From NCBI GenBank assembly GCA_965207755.1, contig OZ242297.1, positions 1,984,001 to 2,048,000 on the forward strand: 64,000 nucleotides of DNA, written 5' to 3'. The position numbers and the translations under genes were made by a program. Each line of letters begins with the position of its first letter. Position 1 is the stretch's first letter. The notes below the pieces were generated by a model, which worked only from the letters and a program-made list of their open reading frames with translations, searched no databases and had not been told where the DNA came from. The stretch comes from Aldehydirespirator sp028819505. Lineage in GTDB: Bacteria > Actinomycetota > Acidimicrobiia > Acidimicrobiales > Aldehydirespiratoraceae. Positions 16,411-25,104 of the stretch are shown piece after piece.

Positions 16411-19400
16411 TCAGGGGCCGTCCTGCACGACGACGGTGTCGGTGCCGGAGCGGCCGAACACCTCCGGGGCGTAGATCTCCTCCGCCTTGGCCGGGGGCAC
16501 CACGAACGTGCCGGGGGTGGTGGCCCGCACGACGTAGCTGTATTCGTGGGTGCCGGCCCAAAGGTACGACGCGAAGGCCTCGGCCCGGTCGTCGCGGAGG
16601 TTCTGGTGCTCGTACCAGGTCCACCGCCACCACGAGTCGGCGGCCCCGCCGCGGCGGGCGTCGGCCTCGCCGGTCACCGCCAGGGCCGGGTTGAGGGCCT
16701 CGAAGCCGGCCGGCATGGGATCGACCAGCGCCATGTTGGTGCGCCGGCTGTCGTTGACCATGGTCACGGTGACCCGGACCCGTGCCCCGGCCAGCACATG
16801 CCAGACACCTTCGTCGTCGAGCCGCACGTCGCCGGGATCGTCTACCGCCTCGTAGCTGCGCTGCACCACGAAGCCCCGGTCGAGGGGATCCAGGCGGAGG
16901 TCGTCGGGGGCGTAGCGAAGCCCGAGACGGTAGTAGAGGCGGCCCTCCCCGTCCTTCTGCACTACGAGGTCGGAGTCGCCCGCGGCCAGCAGCTCCGCCA
17001 TCGGGACCAGCGTCAGGGCACGATCGGTGCTGCGCCCGGAGAACTGGTGCTCGGCGGCGTAGAGGTCGCCGAGCCACACCCGGGCCACGAAGTCGGGATC
17101 GGTCGCCTCGAACGCGGCGAAGTAGCGGTTCAGGGCCAGCAGGATGAACGAGTTCTCCTGGACGTTGTTCCAGCGTCCCCTGATCCGGCTGGCCAGCAGT
17201 CCGGCCACGACCTTGGGAATCAGGTCCGACTCGGGCGCCATCGTGATCAGGGCGTCGAGCACGATGGCGTCGGTGCGGCGGTCCGAATGCAGCAGCAGGT
17301 AGGCGTCCTCGCCGTAGTCGGTGACGAATGCGGCCGCCCCGGCCGTCTCGACGACCCGGTTGTTGAGGATCCGCTCGATGCCGGCCCCGACGGCGCCGTC
17401 GTCCACTACCGGCCAGATCCAGGCCAGGGCGTCCACCCCCAGGTCCGTGCCCCGGCGTTGCCAGAGGGCGCGGGCGGCGCGGGCGTCCCGGTCCCCGCCC
17501 AGCGACCGGACATGCAGCGCGTAGGCCGTCAGCATGTCTTTGCTTCGCCGGCTGTACTGGGCCGGGATCCGGTCCTCGATGGTCTCCAGGTACCAGAGGC
17601 CGCTGGACATGACCCTGTCCGGCGCGGCGAAGCCCTCGTTGCGGGCGACGATCAGCGCATGCATCGCCTGGATCGACTGGTACGGGCTCGACGGCCGGTT
17701 GCGCGACCACCACCCGAAGCCGCCGTCGCTGTTCTGGAGGGCCGACAGTTCGGTGATGTCGCGGCGCACGGTGGCGTCGAGCTCGGCCGGGCTGGCGAGA
17801 CCCTCGGCCTCGAAGGCCCCGAGCACGTCTCGCAATGCGGAGACGGCCAGGATGCGGCTGGCGTACGCGTCGGAGCTGGCGTACCGGTATTCGGAGAGGT
17901 ACAGAACGGCGTCGGTCAGGGCCTGGAGCGCGGTCGACGACGTGTTGATCTCGAGCCCGCCGAACTGGGGAATCACGTCTCGCGGCGCGGCCAACGACTG
18001 GATGACAACGCCCTCGTCGACCACCCCGTAGGTGGCGAACGCCTCGCTGGTGGCCGGGGTGTACACGGGCAGGGCGACGATCTGGGCGTCGGCGTGGTCG
18101 CCCGACACCGCTGCCGCCCGGAAGCGGGCTGTGCCCGGAGAGTCGGCTCGCGCCGGGAACCGGACCTCGACCCGGTCGTTGGCGGGCACCGTCACCCGCC
18201 GTCCCGGCGACCCGTCCAGCTCGAGGTTGGAGGTCTGCACGACCACGTCCACCTCCATGGCGGAGTCGGTCTGGTTCTGGACGACGATCGGCAGCTCGAA
18301 CTCGTCGCCGTAGTTCAGGAACCGGGGGGCGGAGGGCCGCACCTGGAGGGGCAGCCGTGCGGTGATGGCCGACTCGGCAGTGCCGAAGCGCTCGGCGCCG
18401 TGTACCGCGACCGCCATCACCCGGTAGCGGGTGAGGTTGTCGGGCAGGTCGAACTCCACGGTTGTCCGGCCGGCCGAGTCGGTGGCTGCGTCGGGGTCGA
18501 ACAGTGCCAGCGCGTCGAGGTTCTCGCGGACGTCGACCTGTAGTCCCGCCGATGCGGACCGGCCGTCCACGGAGTCGGCGGCCGCCTCGGCCATCGCTTC
18601 TTCGGCGACTGCGAAGTCCTCCTCGATCAGGCGCACCAGCTCCTCGGGGCTCTCGAGCAGGATGGTGCTCCTGCCACGCGCCGTGCGCAGGTACGCCGTC
18701 GCGGGGCGGTAGAAGACATCGATGGGGTCGATCAGCTCGTAGCCCGACACGGCCAGCACCGCCTCGTCCACCACGATGAGAAGCACGTTGGCCCCCTCGA
18801 CGGGAGCGCCGCCGGCGTCGTCGACCTGCACCGCGATGCTGGTGGCCGCGCCGGGCTTCACCACCGTCGACGCGGGCTCGGCGGTGACGTCGAGGGTCCG
18901 CAGCAGGGGCGGGACCCGCAGCAACACCTGCCCGGACGCGTAGGCGGGGCGAGGGGGCGCACCTTCCAGGGTGGTCCCGTCATCGGCGGTTCGCTCGGTG
19001 ACGGAGACGATCTCGACCTGCACCAAGAGCTCGGGGACGTGATCGTCGGTGATCGGCACTTCGAGAACCGCAGCATGGTCGGCGATCTCGAAGGTGCGGA
19101 GCTCGATGATCCGGTTGTGGGAGATCGTCAGGAGGCCGGTCGCCGAGGCGAACGGCGAGTCGACGAGGATCTCCGCGGTGTCGCCCGAGGCGTAGGTCTC
19201 GGCATCGGGAATCAGGTTGGCGGCTTCGAGATCGATCCTGCGGCTCGGCACACCGCTCCTTAAGCCGGCGACCCAGCGGGTCAGCTCGCTGCGGTTGGTC
19301 CGCCCGGCGTCGTCGACGACGTGGGCGGAGATGCGGTAGCGGCCTCCGATGCCGGCCGCGAACTCGCACCCGACCGGCGTGTGCTGCGACACGGCTTCAC

Positions 19401-22400
19401 ACGTCTCCGGGTCCGTCGGGACCTCGGTCCACTGGCCGTCGACGTACTGGTGGACGATGCGGGCCGCGGTGATCTCGAAGGATCGGCCGGGGACCGGGTT
19501 GCCGTCGATGTCGGTCACCACCGCGTCGATGTCGAGTGTGTCTCCGGCCCTCACGAAGGTGCGGGCGGAGCGGACGCCGACATACAGGCGGGCGGGATGG
19601 ACCAGGACGTCGGCCGCCGACGCCCACTGCTGGCGGTTCACGTCGAGCACCCGGGCCTCGGCGGTCACCGTGGTGGGCAGATGGTCGCCGTCGCCCTCGA
19701 ACTCCATCCGCAGGTAGTGGCGGCCGCTGGAGTCGGTCCTGCCCGAGAAGGTCTTGCGCTGCGGCTCGGGCCACGGCTCGTAGTGGTCGCCCAAGTACCA
19801 CCACGGACGCCACACGCCGAACGTGAACCCGCTCCAGTCGGGCGGCGAGTACGAGCCCTGCCGGGTGGTGACCGTCCAGGCGACCTCGGCGTCGGGGAGG
19901 GGCCCGCCCGAGAAGTAGGTGGCGTCGACGGCGGCCACCGCCGGCTCGTCCACCAGATGCGGGCCGGCTGATTCGAGGCGTGCCTCCACTTCGAACTCGG
20001 GCCGGCGGAACTCCTGGACCTGGAAGTAGTGATGGTGCGGGCCATCTTCGGGGCTGCCCGGACGCTCGAAGGCGATGCTGCTCCAGCCGAGGTTCGCTCC
20101 TTCCGCCAGTTCGACGGTGAGGTCGAAGCCGCCGTGGTCGTCCAATCGGACCTCGCCGCGGCCGAGATCGTTGCCGAACGGGCCGGAGACGGTGTAGGCG
20201 ACCAGCTCTCCGCGGGGCAGGAACTCGAGGTCGCCGTCGCCGCTCAGATCGAGGTTCCGGACCCAGCCCTTCAGGTGCAGCGTCTCGCCGGGGCGGTAGA
20301 CGCGGCGGTCGTCCGTCGTGTACCAGATGGTCTGATCGCCCTGCGGCCACGGCTCGAGTCTCACCGGGTGGAGGGCCCGGTCGGTGCCGAGCGATGCGAC
20401 GACCCATGCATGTCCGTCGAGCTCGAGCGAGGCGCGGGCGAGGCCTTCGCCGTCGGTGGTGAGCGTCGCCTCCCGGCCCTCCAGCTCGATTCTCACACCG
20501 GCCAGCGGACGGCCGGAGCGCAGGTCGGTGGTCCACACCGCCACGTCGCGGTAGTCGGTGATCATGTCGACGCCGATGTCGGTGTCCTGCACCCACGCCA
20601 TCGTCGAGCGGCCCGTCTCGGTCTCTGCGAGCCGGCCGGCCCCGTCCACGACCATGACCACATGGCCGTGCTCGCCGTCGAGGGCACCGGAGAGGTCTAT
20701 TGGAACCTCGGTGAGGCCGTCATCGTCGATGCCGGTGTCGACGATCTCATCGACTGCCAGAGGCCACGGCGCATCCACCACAGTCCCGTCCCAGCTCCGT
20801 CGCCGGCGAGACACCAGGTCCAGGTACGACCCGTAGTCATTCGGCTCCACGGCATAGAGGCGGACACGAAGCTGCTCCCACTGGCGCACCATGACAGGAA
20901 TCGCCTGTCGCGCACCGAGCGGATCGACGGTGGCCAGTCGCCCTCCCGGAAAGCCGAGATAGGGGTCGGCTTCGTTGATGCTGAACTCGATCGTCTCGGG
21001 CTCTCCCAGCCTCTGACCGAACACGTCGCCCAGCGCGGCGGGGATCACCACCTCATAGACGGTGCCGCCGACGGTGGGGCCGTCGATGGTGATGGTTTGG
21101 TCGTACACCGAGACGGTGGCGCCCGGCAGCGCCGGCGCAATGGAGATGTCGGCTGCGGCGAGCGTGTCGGCATCCAGCGTGTTGTTGAACCAGGCGGCGA
21201 GCACGCTCCCCGGCCGGCACCCTCTGTTGGAGCAGTTGGTGTCCTCCAGCCGCAGCGGCGCGTACGTGCGGGCCTGCACCACCGACGATTCGTCGCTGGT
21301 GTTGGGGCCCTCGGCCGAAGGCACATGGGGGCCGACCTCGATCCTGATCGACGAGTCGGGCTCGAGCGGCGACGCCGGGCGGAAGGCGACCCAGGTGCCG
21401 TCGAGCGCGTACCCGAGCCGGGACCTGACGTCCTCGTCGCCTGCGATCTCGGCCTCCGTGGCGAGGCGGATCGGATGCTGGTCGCCGCCGGCTGAGAAGG
21501 TGATGGCATCGAGCGCCGCGGCCGGTTCGATCCGCTGGTCGAAGCCGGCGACGAACACCGGTTGGAGATCGAGCGAGTCGTGCTGGGGTATGAGCCACGC
21601 CATGTTGGGCGCGGGGGTCTCGAACTCGAAGCGGACGGTCTCGGCCAGTTCGCCGCCGGACTGCGACGTCGTCCCGGCGGGGACTTCGACCACATAGGAG
21701 GTCGCCATCGGCAGGCGGTCGAATACCTCCGGGTCGTGCTCGAAGCGCAGCGTGCGAGTGCCGATCCACTGCCAGCGCCCCGGCAGCGGCGGCGTGATCG
21801 TGGCCGGGACGTCGAGGTCGTCGAGCTGGCTGACGGTGGCCAGCGGCACCATCGGCTGGTTGAAGGTGATGCTGACGAAGGGGGCGATCCCCACCTCGCC
21901 CTCGGGCTGCACCCGCAGCACGGCCAGGGGTCCGGGATCGACGTCCGGTGCGTCGCTGCCGGGCCCGGCCGGGAACGGACGATCGACGGTCTCGCCGGTG
22001 CGGGGCGGCGGCAGCGACTCGGGCGGGCGGTTGAAGTCGTCCGTGTCGCTCCCGTCGTCGTAGTCCCAAGGCGGGAGCCGGTCGGTCACGGCGCGGATCT
22101 CCTCCACATCGAGCGACATGCCGTCCACCCGGCTCACCGCCGACGAACCCAGACCGCTGATCGCATCGCCCCCGCTCAGGCGGACGGTCAGTGCCGTTCC
22201 CTGGCCCGAACCGCTCAGGCCGGCGGCCGAAGTCGCGGCAGCAAGCGTGGGAGCGTTGCCGGACCCGCCGCGCTCTCCCGCGCCAGAACCAGACGCCGCG
22301 CTACCGGACCCGCCGCGCTCCCCCGCGCCAGAACCAGACGCCGCGCTACCGGACCCGCCGCGCTCCCCCGCGCCAGAACCAGACGCCGCGCTACCGGACC

Positions 22401-22548
22401 CGCCGCGCTCCCCCGCGCCAGAACCAGACGCCGCGCTACCGGACCCGCCGCGCTCCCCCGCGCCAGGATCGCCGTCACCCCCGCAGGCGCTGGCCAGCAG
22501 CCCAACAACGATTCCGACGATCAGGCAACGCCTCAGTTGTTTCGGCAT
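16411..22548 (-). CDS. Alpha-2-macroglobulin family lipoprotein without the thioester motif
   Basis: 2045 residues. The N-terminus is a lipoprotein signal peptide (CLIVGIVVGLLASACGG, lipid cysteine C22), then 15-residue repeats GERGGSGSAASGSGA, then a chain of macroglobulin domains. VYRPGETLHLKGWVRNL is the MG3-type marker, and FDLPDNLTRYRVMAVAV and LPLQVRPSAPRFLNYGDEF mark the A2M core. At about residue 1555, where trapping macroglobulins have YPYGCxEQTxSR, this protein reads YRYASSDAYASR. Cysteine and glutamine are both replaced, so no thioester can form; it resembles the YfaS/MagD type rather than YfhM. The usual partner PbpC is not in the window. The protein probably sits on the outer face of the membrane and restrains proteases. 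Confidence 0.92.
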   Translation of the reverse strand: MPKQLRRCLIVGIVVGLLASACGGDGDPGAGERGGSGSAASGSGAGERGGSGSAASGSGAGERGGSGSAASGSGAGERGGSGSAASGSGAGERGGSGNAPTLAAATSAAGLSGSGQGTALTVRLSGGDAISGLGSSAVSRVDGMSLDVEEIRAVTDRLPPWDYDDGSDTDDFNRPPESLPPPRTGETVDRPFPAGPGSDAPDVDPGPLAVLRVQPEGEVGIAPFVSITFNQPMVPLATVSQLDDLDVPATITPPLPGRWQWIGTRTLRFEHDPEVFDRLPMATSYVVEVPAGTTSQSGGELAETVRFEFETPAPNMAWLIPQHDSLDLQPVFVAGFDQRIEPAAALDAITFSAGGDQHPIRLATEAEIAGDEDVRSRLGYALDGTWVAFRPASPLEPDSSIRIEVGPHVPSAEGPNTSDESSVVQARTYAPLRLEDTNCSNRGCRPGSVLAAWFNNTLDADTLAAADISIAPALPGATVSVYDQTITIDGPTVGGTVYEVVIPAALGDVFGQRLGEPETIEFSINEADPYLGFPGGRLATVDPLGARQAIPVMVRQWEQLRVRLYAVEPNDYGSYLDLVSRRRRSWDGTVVDAPWPLAVDEIVDTGIDDDGLTEVPIDLSGALDGEHGHVVMVVDGAGRLAETETGRSTMAWVQDTDIGVDMITDYRDVAVWTTDLRSGRPLAGVRIELEGREATLTTDGEGLARASLELDGHAWVVASLGTDRALHPVRLEPWPQGDQTIWYTTDDRRVYRPGETLHLKGWVRNLDLSGDGDLEFLPRGELVAYTVSGPFGNDLGRGEVRLDDHGGFDLTVELAEGANLGWSSIAFERPGSPEDGPHHHYFQVQEFRRPEFEVEARLESAGPHLVDEPAVAAVDATYFSGGPLPDAEVAWTVTTRQGSYSPPDWSGFTFGVWRPWWYLGDHYEPWPEPQRKTFSGRTDSSGRHYLRMEFEGDGDHLPTTVTAEARVLDVNRQQWASAADVLVHPARLYVGVRSARTFVRAGDTLDIDAVVTDIDGNPVPGRSFEITAARIVHQYVDGQWTEVPTDPETCEAVSQHTPVGCEFAAGIGGRYRISAHVVDDAGRTNRSELTRWVAGLRSGVPSRRIDLEAANLIPDAETYASGDTAEILVDSPFASATGLLTISHNRIIELRTFEIADHAAVLEVPITDDHVPELLVQVEIVSVTERTADDGTTLEGAPPRPAYASGQVLLRVPPLLRTLDVTAEPASTVVKPGAATSIAVQVDDAGGAPVEGANVLLIVVDEAVLAVSGYELIDPIDVFYRPATAYLRTARGRSTILLESPEELVRLIEEDFAVAEEAMAEAAADSVDGRSASAGLQVDVRENLDALALFDPDAATDSAGRTTVEFDLPDNLTRYRVMAVAVHGAERFGTAESAITARLPLQVRPSAPRFLNYGDEFELPIVVQNQTDSAMEVDVVVQTSNLELDGSPGRRVTVPANDRVEVRFPARADSPGTARFRAAAVSGDHADAQIVALPVYTPATSEAFATYGVVDEGVVIQSLAAPRDVIPQFGGLEINTSSTALQALTDAVLYLSEYRYASSDAYASRILAVSALRDVLGAFEAEGLASPAELDATVRRDITELSALQNSDGGFGWWSRNRPSSPYQSIQAMHALIVARNEGFAAPDRVMSSGLWYLETIEDRIPAQYSRRSKDMLTAYALHVRSLGGDRDARAARALWQRRGTDLGVDALAWIWPVVDDGAVGAGIERILNNRVVETAGAAAFVTDYGEDAYLLLHSDRRTDAIVLDALITMAPESDLIPKVVAGLLASRIRGRWNNVQENSFILLALNRYFAAFEATDPDFVARVWLGDLYAAEHQFSGRSTDRALTLVPMAELLAAGDSDLVVQKDGEGRLYYRLGLRYAPDDLRLDPLDRGFVVQRSYEAVDDPGDVRLDDEGVWHVLAGARVRVTVTMVNDSRRTNMALVDPMPAGFEALNPALAVTGEADARRGGAADSWWRWTWYEHQNLRDDRAEAFASYLWAGTHEYSYVVRATTPGTFVVPPAKAEEIYAPEVFGRSGTDTVVVQDGP
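22261..22466 (-). repeat. 45-nt tandem repeats in the macroglobulin gene
   Basis: Four full 45-nt units starting at 22261, 22306, 22351 and 22396, plus a partial fifth to 22466. They are almost identical and in frame, each adding 15 glycine/serine/alanine-rich residues to the linker just after the lipid-modified cysteine. Copy number would set the distance of the protein from the membrane. Confidence 0.93.
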
Positions 22549-22701
22549 GGATCGGCAGCCCTCCTAGTGTCCCGAGTCGTAAGCTAATGCGGCTTGTTCA
22601 GGCCTCCGTGGAATTCTCGGGTTGGTTCCGCGCGCTCAATCCACAAGATCGCACCGAGAAATCTGGCGGCGACACGTGCAGACGATGTGTGCAGCGAATT
22701 C

Positions 22702-22730
22702 CTGACTCAGGACACTTGAGTGATTACAAT
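22702..22730 (+). promoter_or_regulatory. Candidate promoter for mazEF
   Basis: CTGACT (22702-22707) and TACAAT (22725-22730) with a 17-bp spacer, in a stretch much richer in A+T than its surroundings. It lies 43 bp before the antitoxin start. An imperfect GTG...CAC dyad over the -10 region could be the autoregulatory operator. Confidence 0.4.
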
Positions 22731-22772
22731 GTGGATACACTTCTCACCGTGGCCAGACAGGCGGAGGCTCAC

Positions 22773-23045
22773 GTGGACACAAGACTTGTGGCGATCGGAA
22801 ACTCCAGGGGCGTGCGTCTGCCGAAGCCGCTCATCGAGGAGGCTGGACTGGGAGAACGGGTGTCGCTGAGAGTAGTCGACGGCGGCTTGCTGATCGAGCC
22901 CCGTTCCGAGGTGAGAGCGGGCTGGGCCGCAGCGGCCCGCCTCGCCCGGGAGCGAGGCGACGACGCCGCGGCTGAAGAAGCGTGGCCGCCGACGGGCTTC
23001 GACATCGACGAGTGGGAATGGGAGTCCGCTGAGGGCGACGCCTGA
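22773..23045 (+). CDS. mazE: MazE/AbrB-type antitoxin
   Basis: 90 residues from GTG 22773 with a GGCGGAGG ribosome-binding site. The SpoVT/AbrB swapped-hairpin domain is visible in TRLVAIGNSRGVRLPKPLIE followed by the EEAGLGERVSLRVVDGGLLI strand region. The C-terminal half is acidic (DIDEWEWESAEGD), as expected for the part that blocks the toxin. It overlaps the toxin gene by one base (TGATG). In this family the antitoxin and the complex repress their own promoter. Confidence 0.9.
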   Translation: MDTRLVAIGNSRGVRLPKPLIEEAGLGERVSLRVVDGGLLIEPRSEVRAGWAAAARLARERGDDAAAEEAWPPTGFDIDEWEWESAEGDA

Positions 23046-23368
23046 TGGGGCCGCGGCGGGGCGAGGTGTACCTCTGTGAACTGGACCCCGCGGTCGGCTC
23101 GGAGATGCGCAAGACACGCCCGGTTCTGGTCGTATCGCCGGACGAGCTCAACGACCATGCGAGAAGCTGCCTGGTGGCGCCCATGACCACCGGCGGACAC
23201 CCGTACCCGTTCCGGGTTGCATGCAGGTTTCGCGGCGCCTCCGGGCACGTCGTGGTCGATCAGATGCGGGCAGTGGACACGACCCGATTAGTACGCCGGC
23301 TCGGGCACCTCTCCACATCCACCACCGCCCGGGTCCTGGCGGTGGCACGCGAGATGTTCGCAGACTGA
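23045..23368 (+). CDS. mazF: MazF/PemK-type mRNA interferase toxin
   Basis: 107 residues, normal for the CcdB/PemK fold. The start RRGEVYLCELDPAVGSEMRK with TRPVLVVSPDELN holds the conserved arginine and the TRP-x-LVVS strand. HVVVDQMRAVDTTRLVRRLG is the second family block with the conserved D-Q-R pattern. Known members cut single-stranded RNA at short motifs. The gene is translationally coupled to mazE and lies at the edge of the defence island. Confidence 0.92.
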   Translation: MGPRRGEVYLCELDPAVGSEMRKTRPVLVVSPDELNDHARSCLVAPMTTGGHPYPFRVACRFRGASGHVVVDQMRAVDTTRLVRRLGHLSTSTTARVLAVAREMFAD

Positions 23369-23457
23369 TGCAGGGACACCGCCTAGCCGCACCGGGCAGA
23401 GGCGGATAGCTCGACGGCGCCGACCGCAACATCCGAAGCCATGACCTGTTCGCTCTG

Positions 23458-23904
23458 GTGCGCCAGCGGATCAGCCTGCTGCCGGCCGGAGGCACGGCTC
23501 CCGCGAGGTCGCAGCCATCGGACGAGGAGATGGCCGCGCCCTTCGCGGAGTTCGCGGGCAGGCCGGTGGGCTACGGTGAGAACGACACCGACGTCTACCA
23601 CCTGATGCGCTCGCTGATCGGCTTCGTCGCGAGCTGCTGGGACCACGATCCGCTCCGCTGGACGCCGCCGAGGGTCACCGCGTTCCTCGAGGAGTGGCTG
23701 CCCGACAACGGCTACTACTGCCACGAGTGCCGGTACCTGCACGAGCCCCCCTCCTACGAGGAGTGGCTTCCCACATTCCGGTCGGGGTTCATGCGCTGGC
23801 TGCGCCTGACCGCGGCACTCGGCAACCTCCCCGACGACATTCGCGACGCCAACGTCGCCGCGGCCAGGGCCTCCTTCCAGGACCTAACCCGCCGTGTCGC
23901 ATAG
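23458..23904 (+). CDS. Hypothetical protein, possibly N-terminally truncated
   Basis: 148 residues from GTG 23458. The frame is open back to 23410 and the extra codons read plausibly (DGADRNIRSHDLFALVRQR), but no start codon lies there, so the gene may have lost its 5' end. The body is well composed, with a cysteine pair in GYYCHECRYLH and aromatic-rich stretches EEWLPTFRSGFMRWLRL. I recognise no family. It lies 90 bp after mazF. Confidence 0.5.
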   Translation: MRQRISLLPAGGTAPARSQPSDEEMAAPFAEFAGRPVGYGENDTDVYHLMRSLIGFVASCWDHDPLRWTPPRVTAFLEEWLPDNGYYCHECRYLHEPPSYEEWLPTFRSGFMRWLRLTAALGNLPDDIRDANVAAARASFQDLTRRVA

Positions 23905-23973
23905 CGCGAACGCACGCGAGCGTCCGACCACTATCAGGCACTCCACCAGAACGACGGCACCCGCGCTCCCGGC

Positions 23974-24166
23974 CGCCCCCTTCTGTCGGAGAGCGTGTGG
24001 TCCCGCCGCGCTGGTTGCGAACGGCGACGAACAGGCCGTTGTCAAGGTCGTCACTCCCCGCCCGCCCGAGCAGGCCGCGGACTGCCGCGCTGGGCCACTC
24101 CCCGTCGTGGTCCGGGGGCGACGCCGCGAGCGCGGCACCGATCAGCACGCTGTGCAACTCGGCATG
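23974..24166 (-). pseudogene. Fragment of a decayed gene
   Basis: In an otherwise empty 300-bp stretch, one minus-strand frame reads AELHSVLIGAALAASPPD, DGEWPSAAVRGLLGRAGSDD, LDNGLFVAVRNQRG and RSPTEGG. This has the look of the C-terminal part of a real protein (a WP-x2-VR helix and a GL-x2-VRNxRG strand). It has no sensible start and is followed by random sequence, so it is probably a remnant. Confidence 0.3.
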
Positions 24167-24204
24167 GGCGTTCTGTGGCCGAGGCCGCGCGGCGCCGACT
24201 AGGG

Positions 24205-24468
24205 CTACAGTCCCAGCTTCTTGGTGGTGACCGCGATTCCCCTGCCATCGCTGATGGCCTGCGCCCACGATCGCAGTTGCTCCGTGTCGGGTGACAGGCC
24301 GATTCCGCTGCACGCCGTGCGCAGCGCAGCCTCAACGTCCACCACCGGTTTGCCAGCGTGGGTTTCATGCAGCTGGTCAAGCAGACGCTGGAACTCGGCA
24401 CCGAATTCCTCCATCGCGGCGTTAGCGGCTTTCTCGACCGCCCGCATATCTAGCTCGAAATTCGTCAT
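24205..24468 (-). CDS. Small helical protein of unknown function
   Basis: 87 residues from ATG 24468, divergent from the BREX operon with 117 bp between the starts. It is predicted to be mostly helical (FELDMRAVEKAANAAMEEFG and EFQRLLDQLHETHAG), ending in ISDGRGIAVTTKKLGL. I recognise no family. Its place next to brxF suggests an island passenger or a small regulator. Confidence 0.5.
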   Translation of the reverse strand: MTNFELDMRAVEKAANAAMEEFGAEFQRLLDQLHETHAGKPVVDVEAALRTACSGIGLSPDTEQLRSWAQAISDGRGIAVTTKKLGL

Positions 24469-24585
24469 CGCCTAGCCTTCCGAGTCTGGACTCTGGTCGA
24501 TGCGCAAGCAACGGCGCATGACCCTCTCCGCGCCAGTGAGCGTAGCCTGCACCGGATGGGGGCGACAGGAACCTGAGGGTGCTCG

Positions 24586-25104
24586 ATGGAGCTACGGATG
24601 ACGCAGACGGAAGCGGACGGCAACGGCGCTCGGCCGCTGTGGCTGGAGAAGGTCGGCCGCGATGTCGAGGGGCTGCTCCGACGGGAGTCGGTGGGGCTCG
24701 TGGCAGGCGAGCGGGCCGAGGGCATGGCGGTCCTCAATGAGCTGGGGCGCGTTGCTGGGACGGCTCCTGTGTCGCTCACCGAGGTCGTGCTCTCCCGCGT
24801 TCCGTCTTGTCGGTGGGAAGAACTCGCGGAGCGGTTGGCAGGCCGTCCCCTGCTGTTTGATCTGGAGTCGCTGTGCTGGGACCGGGAGTTGGGGCTCGAT
24901 GTACTGCGATTCCTGCGTTTGCATGCCCGGGAGAGCGGCGTAGTCGCGCTATGGCCCGGTCGGATCACCGGGCGCATTGCCACGTTCTCTGCGCCGGGGC
25001 GGCGCGACTACGTGCGCCTCGCCCTGGGCGAGTTGAGCGTGTTGCGCCCTGTTCGGACCCGCTTCCCTGACGAGGTCCCGTTCGCGATCGAGAGGATCGC
25101 CTGA
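24586..25104 (+). CDS. brxF: BREX type 3 BrxF-like protein with a degenerate P-loop
   Basis: 172 residues from ATG 24586. It is the first gene of a six-gene run in the BREX type 3 order (brxF, brxC, pglXI, brxHII, pglZ, brxA). The later blocks fit my recollection of BrxF: PLLFDLESLCWDRELGLDVL and ESGVVALWPGRITGRIATFS, then the GRRDYVRLALGEL end. Where BrxF normally has a GxxGxGKT P-loop, this protein reads GLVAGERAEGMAVLNEL, so the ATP-binding lysine is missing while the Walker B-like aspartate remains. It overlaps brxC by one base. Confidence 0.7.
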   Translation: MELRMTQTEADGNGARPLWLEKVGRDVEGLLRRESVGLVAGERAEGMAVLNELGRVAGTAPVSLTEVVLSRVPSCRWEELAERLAGRPLLFDLESLCWDRELGLDVLRFLRLHARESGVVALWPGRITGRIATFSAPGRRDYVRLALGELSVLRPVRTRFPDEVPFAIERIA

